Below are positions 39,888-47,913 of a stretch of 47,913 nt of DNA, in pieces. Both the position numbers and the translations under genes were made by a program. Numbering within the stretch: position 1 is the stretch's first letter; each line of letters opens with the position of its first letter. This stretch comes from Deltaproteobacteria bacterium (GTDB lineage: Bacteria; Myxococcota_A; Polyangia; Nannocystales; Nannocystaceae), in NCBI GenBank assembly GCA_003696955.1, contig RFGU01000118.1, positions 1 through 47,913 on the forward strand. The letters are read 5' to 3'. The notes beneath the pieces are model-generated. The model saw nothing but the letters and a program-made list of their open reading frames with translations, did no database searches and had not been told where the DNA came from.

Positions 39888-42350
39888 TCATCCCGGCGGG
39901 AGGCAGGCGTCGATGTCCACGGTGTCCGTGTTGTTCGTCTCGATGCACTCCACGGTCGCCTTGCCCCCCATGCCGTCGTCGTTGACGACCATGGTGATCG
40001 TCCCCTGCACCGTGTTCGGGATCTCGCAGGAGACCTCGAGACAGTCGCCCACGGGCACCGGCGCCGGGGTGTAGGCGGTGCACAGATTCATCCCGATCAT
40101 CGGATCGCCCAGGTAGAACGTCGCCGGCAGGGCGGCGCCCACGGCCTTGTTGCCGCGGTTGCACACCGTACCCACCAGCGTCACCTTGCCGTCCTCGAGG
40201 TTGCATGCCGTCTCCTCGAGCTTGCCGGTGATGTCCGGCATGTCCTCGGCGGTGGCCGCCCCCTGTTCGTTGCGCCGATAGTTGTTGAGGGCCGGGTCGG
40301 CGAAGTTCTGCTGCCAGGCGCTCGTCTTCGGGATCGAAAGGTCGTCCTCGACGTTGGTGATCGAGTAGGCGTGCTGGTTCCACAAGGGACGCGACGACGC
40401 CCATCGGTCGAGGGCGTCCCGCAGGACCCGGATCCCGGTCAGGGCGATCCCCGGCGGGTGGGTGGCGCGGCAGGTGTTGCCCGCCCCCGGCGTGCCGGCC
40501 GGTGGGGCCGTGCAGGTGTGGCCGGGGGAACACTCGGGATCGCCGGTGCAGCGGCAGAATCCGGCATCGCACACCCCCGAGGCACAATCCGTGCCGTCCT
40601 CGCAACGTTCGCCGCGGTGGATCGGATCCACCGCCGGACAGGTCACGCTGCAGTTGGGGTTCGAACCCACCAGGATCTCGGTGTTCTCGTCCTTGTCCGG
40701 GTCGGCGACGACGGGGTTTTCGTACCAGGTGCACGAGGTGCGTGCCGCCGAGTAGAGGACCTCGCCGGTCGCCCCCTCGTAGACCCGCAGGAAGCACTCG
40801 TCGCCGTAGACGGCCTCGTCCTGCCCGTCGCCCTCGAAGTCGAAGATCGAAGAACCCGTCGTGCGCGAGGAAAGGTCCTGGGAAGCCTGGGCCCATCGTA
40901 CGAAGTTGCCGGCACATCCGGCCGGGGCGCCCGCACAGTCGAGATCGAACACACGATAGAAGTTCCCCCCGGCCGAGGCGAACTCCGGGCGACCGTCGGC
41001 GTCGAAGTCGCCGATGGTGGGTGGTCCCCCGCCCATGATGCCGGTCGTCACGGCGAGGAGCTCTTGGCCTTCGAGGGTGTGCAGGTACACGGCATCGTTG
41101 GCCACCGTGACGATCTCGGCCCGCCCGTCGAAGGTGGTAGGATCGAAGTCGTTGGGCGTGGCCCCCGGCGTGCCGAAGTCCGCGAAGCCGTAGTGCCGAC
41201 CACCGGGGCCGCCCGGGTAGGCGAATTCCCACTGGTTCGTCCCCACGTTCCAGCGATAGACGTCGGTGGCCACGAGTTCCACGGCGCCGTCCTGATCGAG
41301 GTCGCCGAGGACGGCGATGGTGCCCGCACCGGCCCCCGGGAGCACCTGCCCCGGATTGAGCCGCGTGCCCGTCAGGCCGTCGTAGACCTCCGAGGCGCTG
41401 ATCACCTCGGCGACCCCGTCGTCGTCGAGATCGTGCAGGGCCGGTCCGTCCCAGCGACCGGCACCGGAGATGTCCGAACCGGTCGATGCCCAGAAGGTCG
41501 CGTAGGTCTGCATGACCGGATTCCAGCGGTACGCTACGAGGCCGGTGACGGCCCGTTGGGTGACGATCTCGGCCGCACCGTCGCCGTCGATGTCTCCGAT
41601 GGCGGGCGGCGAGGACGCAATGGCCCGGTTGAGCGGATCGTCGAGCACGGCGTGTTGCTCGCAGGTCTGCCCGTTGAGGATCCGCACCACGCCGAAGTAG
41701 TTGGGATCGATCCCGGCGGCCGCCTCGGCGCCTCCGTCGGTCCAGTTGTAGGTGACGATGACGATCTCTCCCGCGGCACCCGAGTCGTAGGGCAGGTCGG
41801 CGACCAAGGGGGTCGTCAGCACGTTTTTGTGGTTCGGGAAGGGGTCGCCCGCGTCCGGCTCCGTCCACTCGCACTGCACGCTGGGCTCGAAGAGGCCGAT
41901 GTCCACGTCGCCCACGCAGGCGTCGTTCGTCTGGCCCGGCTCGTAGGGCACGCACACGCCGCCCATCTCGCCGTCGGGCAGACAGCCGGCCGCGCAGCAG
42001 TAGGTGTCGCCCGTGCAATCGGCGTCCGTATCGCACGGGCCGTCGGTGGGGACGCACGTCATGTCCACACAGGCCTCGTCGGGTCCACAGTCCGTGGACG
42101 CCGAGCAGGGACCGCCACCCGGGCCGGTCGAGCCGGTGCTGGAGCTGGAGGTGCCGCCGTCGGTCGCCGAGCCCATGGTGGTCGCGGCGGTGGAAGCATC
42201 CGACGTGCCCGTGGTGTCGCCACCGCTCAGGCTCGTGCCCCCGGCCCCGCCGCCACGGCTGTCCCCATCGCCGCCTCCGCAGGCGACGGACAGGAAGGTG
42301 GTGGAGACGAGCGCGCGATAAAGCAGGGGGCGGGGGAGGATCGGTTTCAC
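39888..42350 (-). CDS. Large lipoprotein with FG-GAP/VCBS repeats and a C-terminal CARDB-like domain
   Basis: A 820-residue product from the GTG at 42350 (AAGG four bases upstream; an ATG at 42410 is the alternative). Lipobox LSVAC (Cys24), a Gly/Thr/Ser tether (to about residue 75), a cysteine-rich segment (DCGPDEACVDMTCVPTDGPC and further pairs, residues about 85-130), then many FG-GAP/VCBS-like units (AIGDIDGDGAAEIVTQRAVT, VLGDLDQDGAVELVATDVYR, TIGDFDADGRPEFASAGGNF) with DxDxDG-type calcium loops. A second Cys-rich block (CEDGTDCASGVCDAGFCRCT) and a CARDB-like domain (VGTVCNRGNKAVGAALPATF) follow. It is probably an outer-surface adhesin or binding protein. Confidence 0.85.
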   Translation of the reverse strand: MKPILPRPLLYRALVSTTFLSVACGGGDGDSRGGGAGGTSLSGGDTTGTSDASTAATTMGSATDGGTSSSSTGSTGPGGGPCSASTDCGPDEACVDMTCVPTDGPCDTDADCTGDTYCCAAGCLPDGEMGGVCVPYEPGQTNDACVGDVDIGLFEPSVQCEWTEPDAGDPFPNHKNVLTTPLVADLPYDSGAAGEIVIVTYNWTDGGAEAAAGIDPNYFGVVRILNGQTCEQHAVLDDPLNRAIASSPPAIGDIDGDGAAEIVTQRAVTGLVAYRWNPVMQTYATFWASTGSDISGAGRWDGPALHDLDDDGVAEVISASEVYDGLTGTRLNPGQVLPGAGAGTIAVLGDLDQDGAVELVATDVYRWNVGTNQWEFAYPGGPGGRHYGFADFGTPGATPNDFDPTTFDGRAEIVTVANDAVYLHTLEGQELLAVTTGIMGGGPPTIGDFDADGRPEFASAGGNFYRVFDLDCAGAPAGCAGNFVRWAQASQDLSSRTTGSSIFDFEGDGQDEAVYGDECFLRVYEGATGEVLYSAARTSCTWYENPVVADPDKDENTEILVGSNPNCSVTCPAVDPIHRGERCEDGTDCASGVCDAGFCRCTGDPECSPGHTCTAPPAGTPGAGNTCRATHPPGIALTGIRVLRDALDRWASSRPLWNQHAYSITNVEDDLSIPKTSAWQQNFADPALNNYRRNEQGAATAEDMPDITGKLEETACNLEDGKVTLVGTVCNRGNKAVGAALPATFYLGDPMIGMNLCTAYTPAPVPVGDCLEVSCEIPNTVQGTITMVVNDDGMGGKATVECIETNNTDTVDIDACLPPG

Positions 42351-42433
42351 CGCGCCTTGGACCCTGGAAACGTCGTTCTTTTCCGGGGGCGCCGCCGTGG
42401 GGGGGCGCATGACCGATTCGGGACGCACCTGCG

Positions 42434-45013
42434 GTGGTAGGCTTGGCTGCGGTGCCCGGACCTGCGCCCCAACGGCCATCCGCCGCAGCCACGGACGAGG
42501 ATGCGGCGTGGGGCGCGGTCGTCGCGGCGCTCTCGGGCGTCGGATCCGCGGCCGCGCTCCGGGGCGAGGGGGGACGGCGGGTCGTCGCAGCCATCGAAGA
42601 CGCGTCGGAGGCCGCCCGGGCGCAGGTGGCCGACCTCCTCGCCGACGCGGTCCGAGGGACGGGGGCCATCGTCGCCATCGGTGCCCTGGGCAGGGGCGAG
42701 CACGTCGGCGGTGCCGACCGTGATCTGGTGGCCGTGATGCGCTCGACCCACGCCGATGCGGGCGGGTTCGAGCAGGGGGTTCGAGACTTGTGGGACCGGG
42801 GGATGCGCGCCGACCTCGCCGTTCGAACCGTCGAGGAGTGGATCGACCTGGCCGCCGGAGACCTCACGGCTGCGACGGCGGCGTTCGATGCATCCTTCTG
42901 TGGGGGCGATCGCGAGCCCTTCGCGAAGTTGAGGCGTGCGGTGGAGGACGCCCCCTGGCGCCGGGACATTGGCGGCTTCCTGCGGCGCTTGCGTGACGAG
43001 GTCGAAGAACGCCACCGGCGCTACGGCAAGACGGTCTACCTGACCGAGCCCGATCTCAAACACGGGGCGGGGGGGTTGCGGGACCTGGCCGTCGTGCGGT
43101 GGGCCCTCGCGGCGGCCCATCCGCCGGGTCCCTCGGCGACGGTTGCGCCGAGCCTTTCGTCCCTTCTGGAGGCAGCCGGGATCGGAGAGGAGGCGGCGAC
43201 CGCCCTCCTGGCGGCGCGGCGGGTCCTTCTGTCCTTGCGCGCCGGGCTCGCCGTGGCGACCGGTCGCGGGGGGACACGCCTTGCGGCGGACGTTCAGATG
43301 CGTCTGCCGGAGATCCTCGGGCTGGTGTCGGCCTCCGCGGACGACGAGGAGCGACGAAGGGCGGCGGAGGACGTCATGCAGGCGTATTTTCGGGCCGCGT
43401 CGGACGTGCTCCGCTATGGGCGCCGGGCCGTGGACGCGGTTCGGCCGAAGGGCCGCCGCGCAGACGTGCGGGAGGTGGCGCCGGGTTTTCGCGTAGCGGG
43501 AGGTCGGCTCGTCCCAACGCGGCCCGAGGACCTCCGGCACGATCCCGTCTTGGCCCTCGAAGGCCTGGCCATCGCCGTTCGGGAGGGGGTGCATCCCGCC
43601 GGGAGCATGCTCGACGCCCTCGCCGGTCTTGCGGCCGATGCACGCGTCGCCTTCGCCGGTGTGCCCGAGGTATCGCGTGCATTCTTCGACCTGCTCGCGA
43701 CCGTGGGGGACGGTCGCGTCAGTGGTCTCGAGATCGCAAGCGATCTCGGCCTGCTCGACCGCATCGTCCCGGCCTGGGCGGGGATGCGGGGCAAACTGCA
43801 GCTCGAGGGATTGCATGCGTACACGGCGGACCGACACAGCATCCGGGCCGTCGAGTTCCTCCATGCCCTCGACCGCGGCGAGCACGACAAGTCCCTTCCC
43901 CTGGCCACCGCGCTCTGGCTTTCGGCCGGGCGCCGCCGGGAGATCCTGCTCGCGGCGCTGCTCCACGATCTCGGCAAGGCCATCGATCCCGCCCGACAGG
44001 CCGAATCCGGTGCGCCCGTGGCCGAACGGGCGGCACGTGACCTCGGGCTCGGCGAGGCGGCGGCCCGGCGGGTCGGATTCCTGGTGCGTCACCACGCGAC
44101 GATGCCCAGCATGAGCCAGCGTCGCGATCTGACGGATCCTGCGGTCGTCGAGAGCCTTGCGGCGACCGTGGCCGATCCCGACGACCTCGCGTCCCTGTAC
44201 CTCGTCTCCCTGGCGGACATGAGCCAGGTACGGCCGGGATACCTGACCGACTGGAAGCGCGTCCTGCTCGACGAACTCTACCTGCGGACCCTTCGGCAAC
44301 TGGTGCGACGCGGCCGGGCCCCGACCGTCGCATCGGCGCAGGACGTGGCCGGGTTGCCGAGCCGCTACTACGACGCGTACGACCCGCAGATGCGCGTGCG
44401 CCATGCCGACGCGGTCGAAGCCATTCGTCGAGGCCGAGCCGAGGCCGTCGTGGAGGTCGAACCGGGCCCCGGGGCGTTTCGGATGCTCGTCGTCACCCGC
44501 GACGCGCCCGGGCTGCTCGCGCGGATCACCGAAGCCTTCGAGTGCTTCGGTGTGGAGGTGCTCGCCGCCGACGTCTTCGTCGTGCCCGGCGAACCCAAGG
44601 TGGCCCTCGACGTGTTCCGTGTGCGGCGTCGCGACGGAGACGGTGCGGGTTGGTCGCCGGAGGAGATCGATGGGCTCGCGCGGGCGATCGAGCGGACGGG
44701 GCGTCCTGCACCGCCGTCCCGGGGGCGTCCCGGGCGCACCGGACGGCCGCTGTCGACGGCCGGCGCCACGACGGAGCCGACCGTGCGGTTCGAAGACGCA
44801 CCGGGGCACACCATCGTCGAGGTGCGGACTCCCGACGAACCCGGCGCCCTACGGCGCATCGCCTACGCCCTCTTCGAGCAGGGGATCTCGATCCACCTCG
44901 CTCGATGCAGCGAAGATGCGGGCATCGCCGACGACGTGTTCTACGTGGATCCCATCGGTCCCGACGAGCGTGACCACGTGGCGCGGGCGATCGTGTGGTG
45001 GCTCGGCGCGTAG
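42434..45013 (+). CDS. glnD: Bifunctional uridylyltransferase/uridylyl-removing enzyme GlnD
   Basis: GlnD senses glutamine and adds or removes UMP from PII proteins. The 859-residue product (GTG start, near the 890 of E. coli) has an N-terminal nucleotidyltransferase domain with GALGRGE at residues 83-89 and the acidic pair D95/D97 (GGADRDLVAV), a GlnD UR-UTase middle (KHGAGGLRDLAVVRWALA), an HD domain with H511-D512 (LLHDLGKA), and two C-terminal ACT domains (FRMLVVTRDAPGLLARITEA and HTIVEVRTPDEPGALRRIAY) that bind glutamine. An Arg/Pro-rich insert of about 30 residues separates the two ACT domains. No PII gene (glnB) is adjacent. Confidence 0.92.
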   Translation: MVGLAAVPGPAPQRPSAAATDEDAAWGAVVAALSGVGSAAALRGEGGRRVVAAIEDASEAARAQVADLLADAVRGTGAIVAIGALGRGEHVGGADRDLVAVMRSTHADAGGFEQGVRDLWDRGMRADLAVRTVEEWIDLAAGDLTAATAAFDASFCGGDREPFAKLRRAVEDAPWRRDIGGFLRRLRDEVEERHRRYGKTVYLTEPDLKHGAGGLRDLAVVRWALAAAHPPGPSATVAPSLSSLLEAAGIGEEAATALLAARRVLLSLRAGLAVATGRGGTRLAADVQMRLPEILGLVSASADDEERRRAAEDVMQAYFRAASDVLRYGRRAVDAVRPKGRRADVREVAPGFRVAGGRLVPTRPEDLRHDPVLALEGLAIAVREGVHPAGSMLDALAGLAADARVAFAGVPEVSRAFFDLLATVGDGRVSGLEIASDLGLLDRIVPAWAGMRGKLQLEGLHAYTADRHSIRAVEFLHALDRGEHDKSLPLATALWLSAGRRREILLAALLHDLGKAIDPARQAESGAPVAERAARDLGLGEAAARRVGFLVRHHATMPSMSQRRDLTDPAVVESLAATVADPDDLASLYLVSLADMSQVRPGYLTDWKRVLLDELYLRTLRQLVRRGRAPTVASAQDVAGLPSRYYDAYDPQMRVRHADAVEAIRRGRAEAVVEVEPGPGAFRMLVVTRDAPGLLARITEAFECFGVEVLAADVFVVPGEPKVALDVFRVRRRDGDGAGWSPEEIDGLARAIERTGRPAPPSRGRPGRTGRPLSTAGATTEPTVRFEDAPGHTIVEVRTPDEPGALRRIAYALFEQGISIHLARCSEDAGIADDVFYVDPIGPDERDHVARAIVWWLGA

Positions 45014-45133
45014 GCGGTGCGTCGCCCGCGCGGGGCGGCGGGCCGTGCCCACCGGGGCATGCGGGTACGACGGCGAGGCGCCGCGGGACCGGCCGAGACC
45101 GCCGCCCGCATCGTGATGGGGTAGCGTTGCACC

Positions 45134-46228
45134 ATGTCGCGTCCATCGGTCACGCTCGTTCTCCTGCTCGCCGCATCGGTCTTCGCGTGTCGGCCGACCG
45201 AGACGACCCCGCCCGGCGAAGGGGGCGATGCCGCGGGGCCGGCCGTGCGGGCCGACGATCCGGTGACCGAGATCCAACGCCTCGTGGAGCAGGGGCGCCT
45301 CGAGGAGGCGCAAGCGGCCGCCGAAGCTGCGGTGGCCGAGGCGCCCGAGGATCCTGAGCGTCACTTCGCGTTGGCGGTGGTGTTGCAGCGCCGCGGCCAG
45401 GCGGAGGCGAGCCGCGCGGCGTTCGAGCGCACCGTGGCGCTGGCGCCGGATCTGGCACCTGCCCAGGCGGGGCTCGGCGCCGTGGCCCTCGAACTCGGCG
45501 ACCTCGATGCGGCCGAACAGGCGCTTTCGCGGGCCGTGGCGATCGACCCCGAGATGGTGGAGGCCCACTACAACCTCGGCCTCGTCCGGGCGGCCCGCGG
45601 CGATCTCGCCGGCGCGCGCAAGGCCCTCGAAGCGGCAGCCGACCTCGCGCCGGACGACGTGGACGTGCAGGCGGCCCTCGCCTCCGTCCTGGTGGACGCG
45701 GGCGATCTCGCCGGGGCCCGAAGGGCTGCGGCCCGCGCCCTGGCTGCGGCGCCCGACGACCCGTACGTCCTGCACGCGGCCGCGGAAGTGGACCTGGCGA
45801 CGGGGCACGTCGACGCCGCCATCGCGAAGCTCGAGCGGGCGGCGGCGGCCGACGGGGCGACCGAAGTCCGGCTCGCCCTCGCCGCGGCCCTCGTTCGCCG
45901 GGGCAGGCGCGAGGATCTCGAACGGGCGATCTCGTTGCTCGAACCCCTCGCCGCCACCGAGGCACCCGACGTCCTGGTGACCCTCGGCTCGGCCCGGGCC
46001 AAGGCCGGCCGCCTCACCGAAGCCCTCGCCGCCTTCGACGCGGCCATCGAGGCGGCGCCCGAGGCCGTTGGGCCCCGTGTGCGCCGGGTGGGGGTGCTGG
46101 CGGATCTCGGGCGCTGCGCCGAGGCCCGGGCGGAGGCCCGTCGGATCTCGTCCCTGGCGCCCGGGTCGAAGGGCGCCGCCGTCGCCGACCGGGCCGCGCG
46201 AAAATGCCGCACGGGCCGCCGAAGGTGA
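45134..46228 (+). CDS. TPR-repeat lipoprotein
   Basis: The 364-residue product has lipobox SVFAC (Cys19) and a short Gly/Asp/Glu linker, then about eight TPR units: LEEAQAAAEAAVAEAPEDPE, HFALAVVLQRRGQAEASRAA, EAHYNLGLVRAARGDLAGAR and others, with Leu/Ala-rich helices to the C-terminus. TPR proteins usually act as docking scaffolds; the partner is unknown. It sits between glnD and guaB. A 120-base gap separates it from glnD. Confidence 0.82.
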   Translation: MSRPSVTLVLLLAASVFACRPTETTPPGEGGDAAGPAVRADDPVTEIQRLVEQGRLEEAQAAAEAAVAEAPEDPERHFALAVVLQRRGQAEASRAAFERTVALAPDLAPAQAGLGAVALELGDLDAAEQALSRAVAIDPEMVEAHYNLGLVRAARGDLAGARKALEAAADLAPDDVDVQAALASVLVDAGDLAGARRAAARALAAAPDDPYVLHAAAEVDLATGHVDAAIAKLERAAAADGATEVRLALAAALVRRGRREDLERAISLLEPLAATEAPDVLVTLGSARAKAGRLTEALAAFDAAIEAAPEAVGPRVRRVGVLADLGRCAEARAEARRISSLAPGSKGAAVADRAARKCRTGRRR

Positions 46229-46290
46229 GCGGCGGCGCCCGCCCGGTCCTCGGGCTCCCAACGGCTGCGGGCGCGGTGGGATTGCGGTAA

Positions 46291-47769
<1,479 letters not shown>

Positions 47770-47788
47770 CGGTGCGCTTCGACGAACC

Positions 47789-47913
47789 ATGACGCAGGCA
47801 CTCCATCGCCACGAGACCCTGTTGGTCCTCGACTTCGGATCCCAGGTCACACAGCTCATCGCCCGGCGCATCCGGGAACTCGGTGTCTACGCCCAGATCC
47901 TGCCGTGCACGGC
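47789..47913 (+). CDS. guaA: GMP synthase (glutamine-hydrolysing), N-terminal start only
   Basis: The ATG at 47789 opens [20 protein letters not shown] followed by [20 protein letters not shown], the conserved beginning of the class I glutamine amidotransferase domain of GuaA, which converts XMP to GMP. Only about 41 residues are in the window; the catalytic Cys-His-Glu triad and ATP-PPase domain lie beyond the right edge. It forms a guaBA operon with guaB. Confidence 0.95.
   Translation, partial: MTQALHRHETLLVLDFGSQVTQLIARRIRELGVYAQILPCT

Noticed and set aside
39784-42969. A 1061-codon frame on the minus strand over the FG-GAP gene
   Set aside because: Out of frame with the FG-GAP lipoprotein, Arg/Ala/Ser-rich translation without family motifs.

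Overview
The window is a high-GC (strongly G/C at third codon positions) bacterial chromosome segment with one uninterrupted flagellar block, housekeeping genes and many secreted lipoproteins. The Ser/Thr/Gly-rich linkers after the lipobox, the FG-GAP and beta-propeller lipoproteins, the YfbK-like von Willebrand lipoprotein and the HisKA kinases point to the Myxococcota, perhaps near Nannocystaceae-type lineages, but one that carries a flagellum. The placement is inferred from gene style, without a phylogeny.

Region 1 (1-18,570, all on the minus strand) is a late and export flagellar cluster, transcribed flhB-flhA-flhF-flhG-fliA-flgF-flgG-flgA-flgH-flgI-flgJ(M23)-flgN-flgK-flgL-csrA-fliW-maf-flagellin 2-flagellin 1. 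It covers the export gate, the polar placement and number GTPase/ATPase pair, the flagellar sigma factor, distal rod, P and L rings, hook-filament junction proteins, the CsrA/FliW post-transcriptional switch, a Maf-type flagellin glycosyltransferase and two flagellins. Most junctions overlap by a few bases, so it probably behaves as a few long operons. Unusual points are a FlgJ fused to an M23 endopeptidase, a fliW frame with no conventional start outside csrA, no flgM, and a 22-codon open frame with a strong ribosome binding site between the flagellins.

Region 2 (18,800-26,000) holds a von Willebrand/YfbK-like lipoprotein (minus), then on the plus strand dusA, a sodium:solute symporter, a small unknown gene coupled to mtaB, and a secreted esterase-like lipoprotein. 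Two tRNA-modification enzymes (DusA, MtaB) lie close to a tRNA-Lys(TTT)/tRNA-Glu(TTC) pair at 26,155-26,334.

Region 3 (26,447-30,268, minus) is a tight operon: Nudix hydrolase, two lipoproteins, a DUF4863-like cupin protein and a Lys-rich lipoprotein. Region 4 (30,418-34,886, plus) has a PAS/GAF histidine kinase, a response regulator with an N-terminal MerR/excisionase-type helix-turn-helix, and an archaeal-type (type II) GAPDH-like enzyme. Region 5 (34,935-42,350) has a beta-propeller lipoprotein, a UbiD-family decarboxylase and two large surface lipoproteins in convergent orientation. Region 6 (42,434-47,913, plus) has glnD, a TPR lipoprotein, guaB and the start of guaA. No insertion sequence, prophage or CRISPR array is visible.
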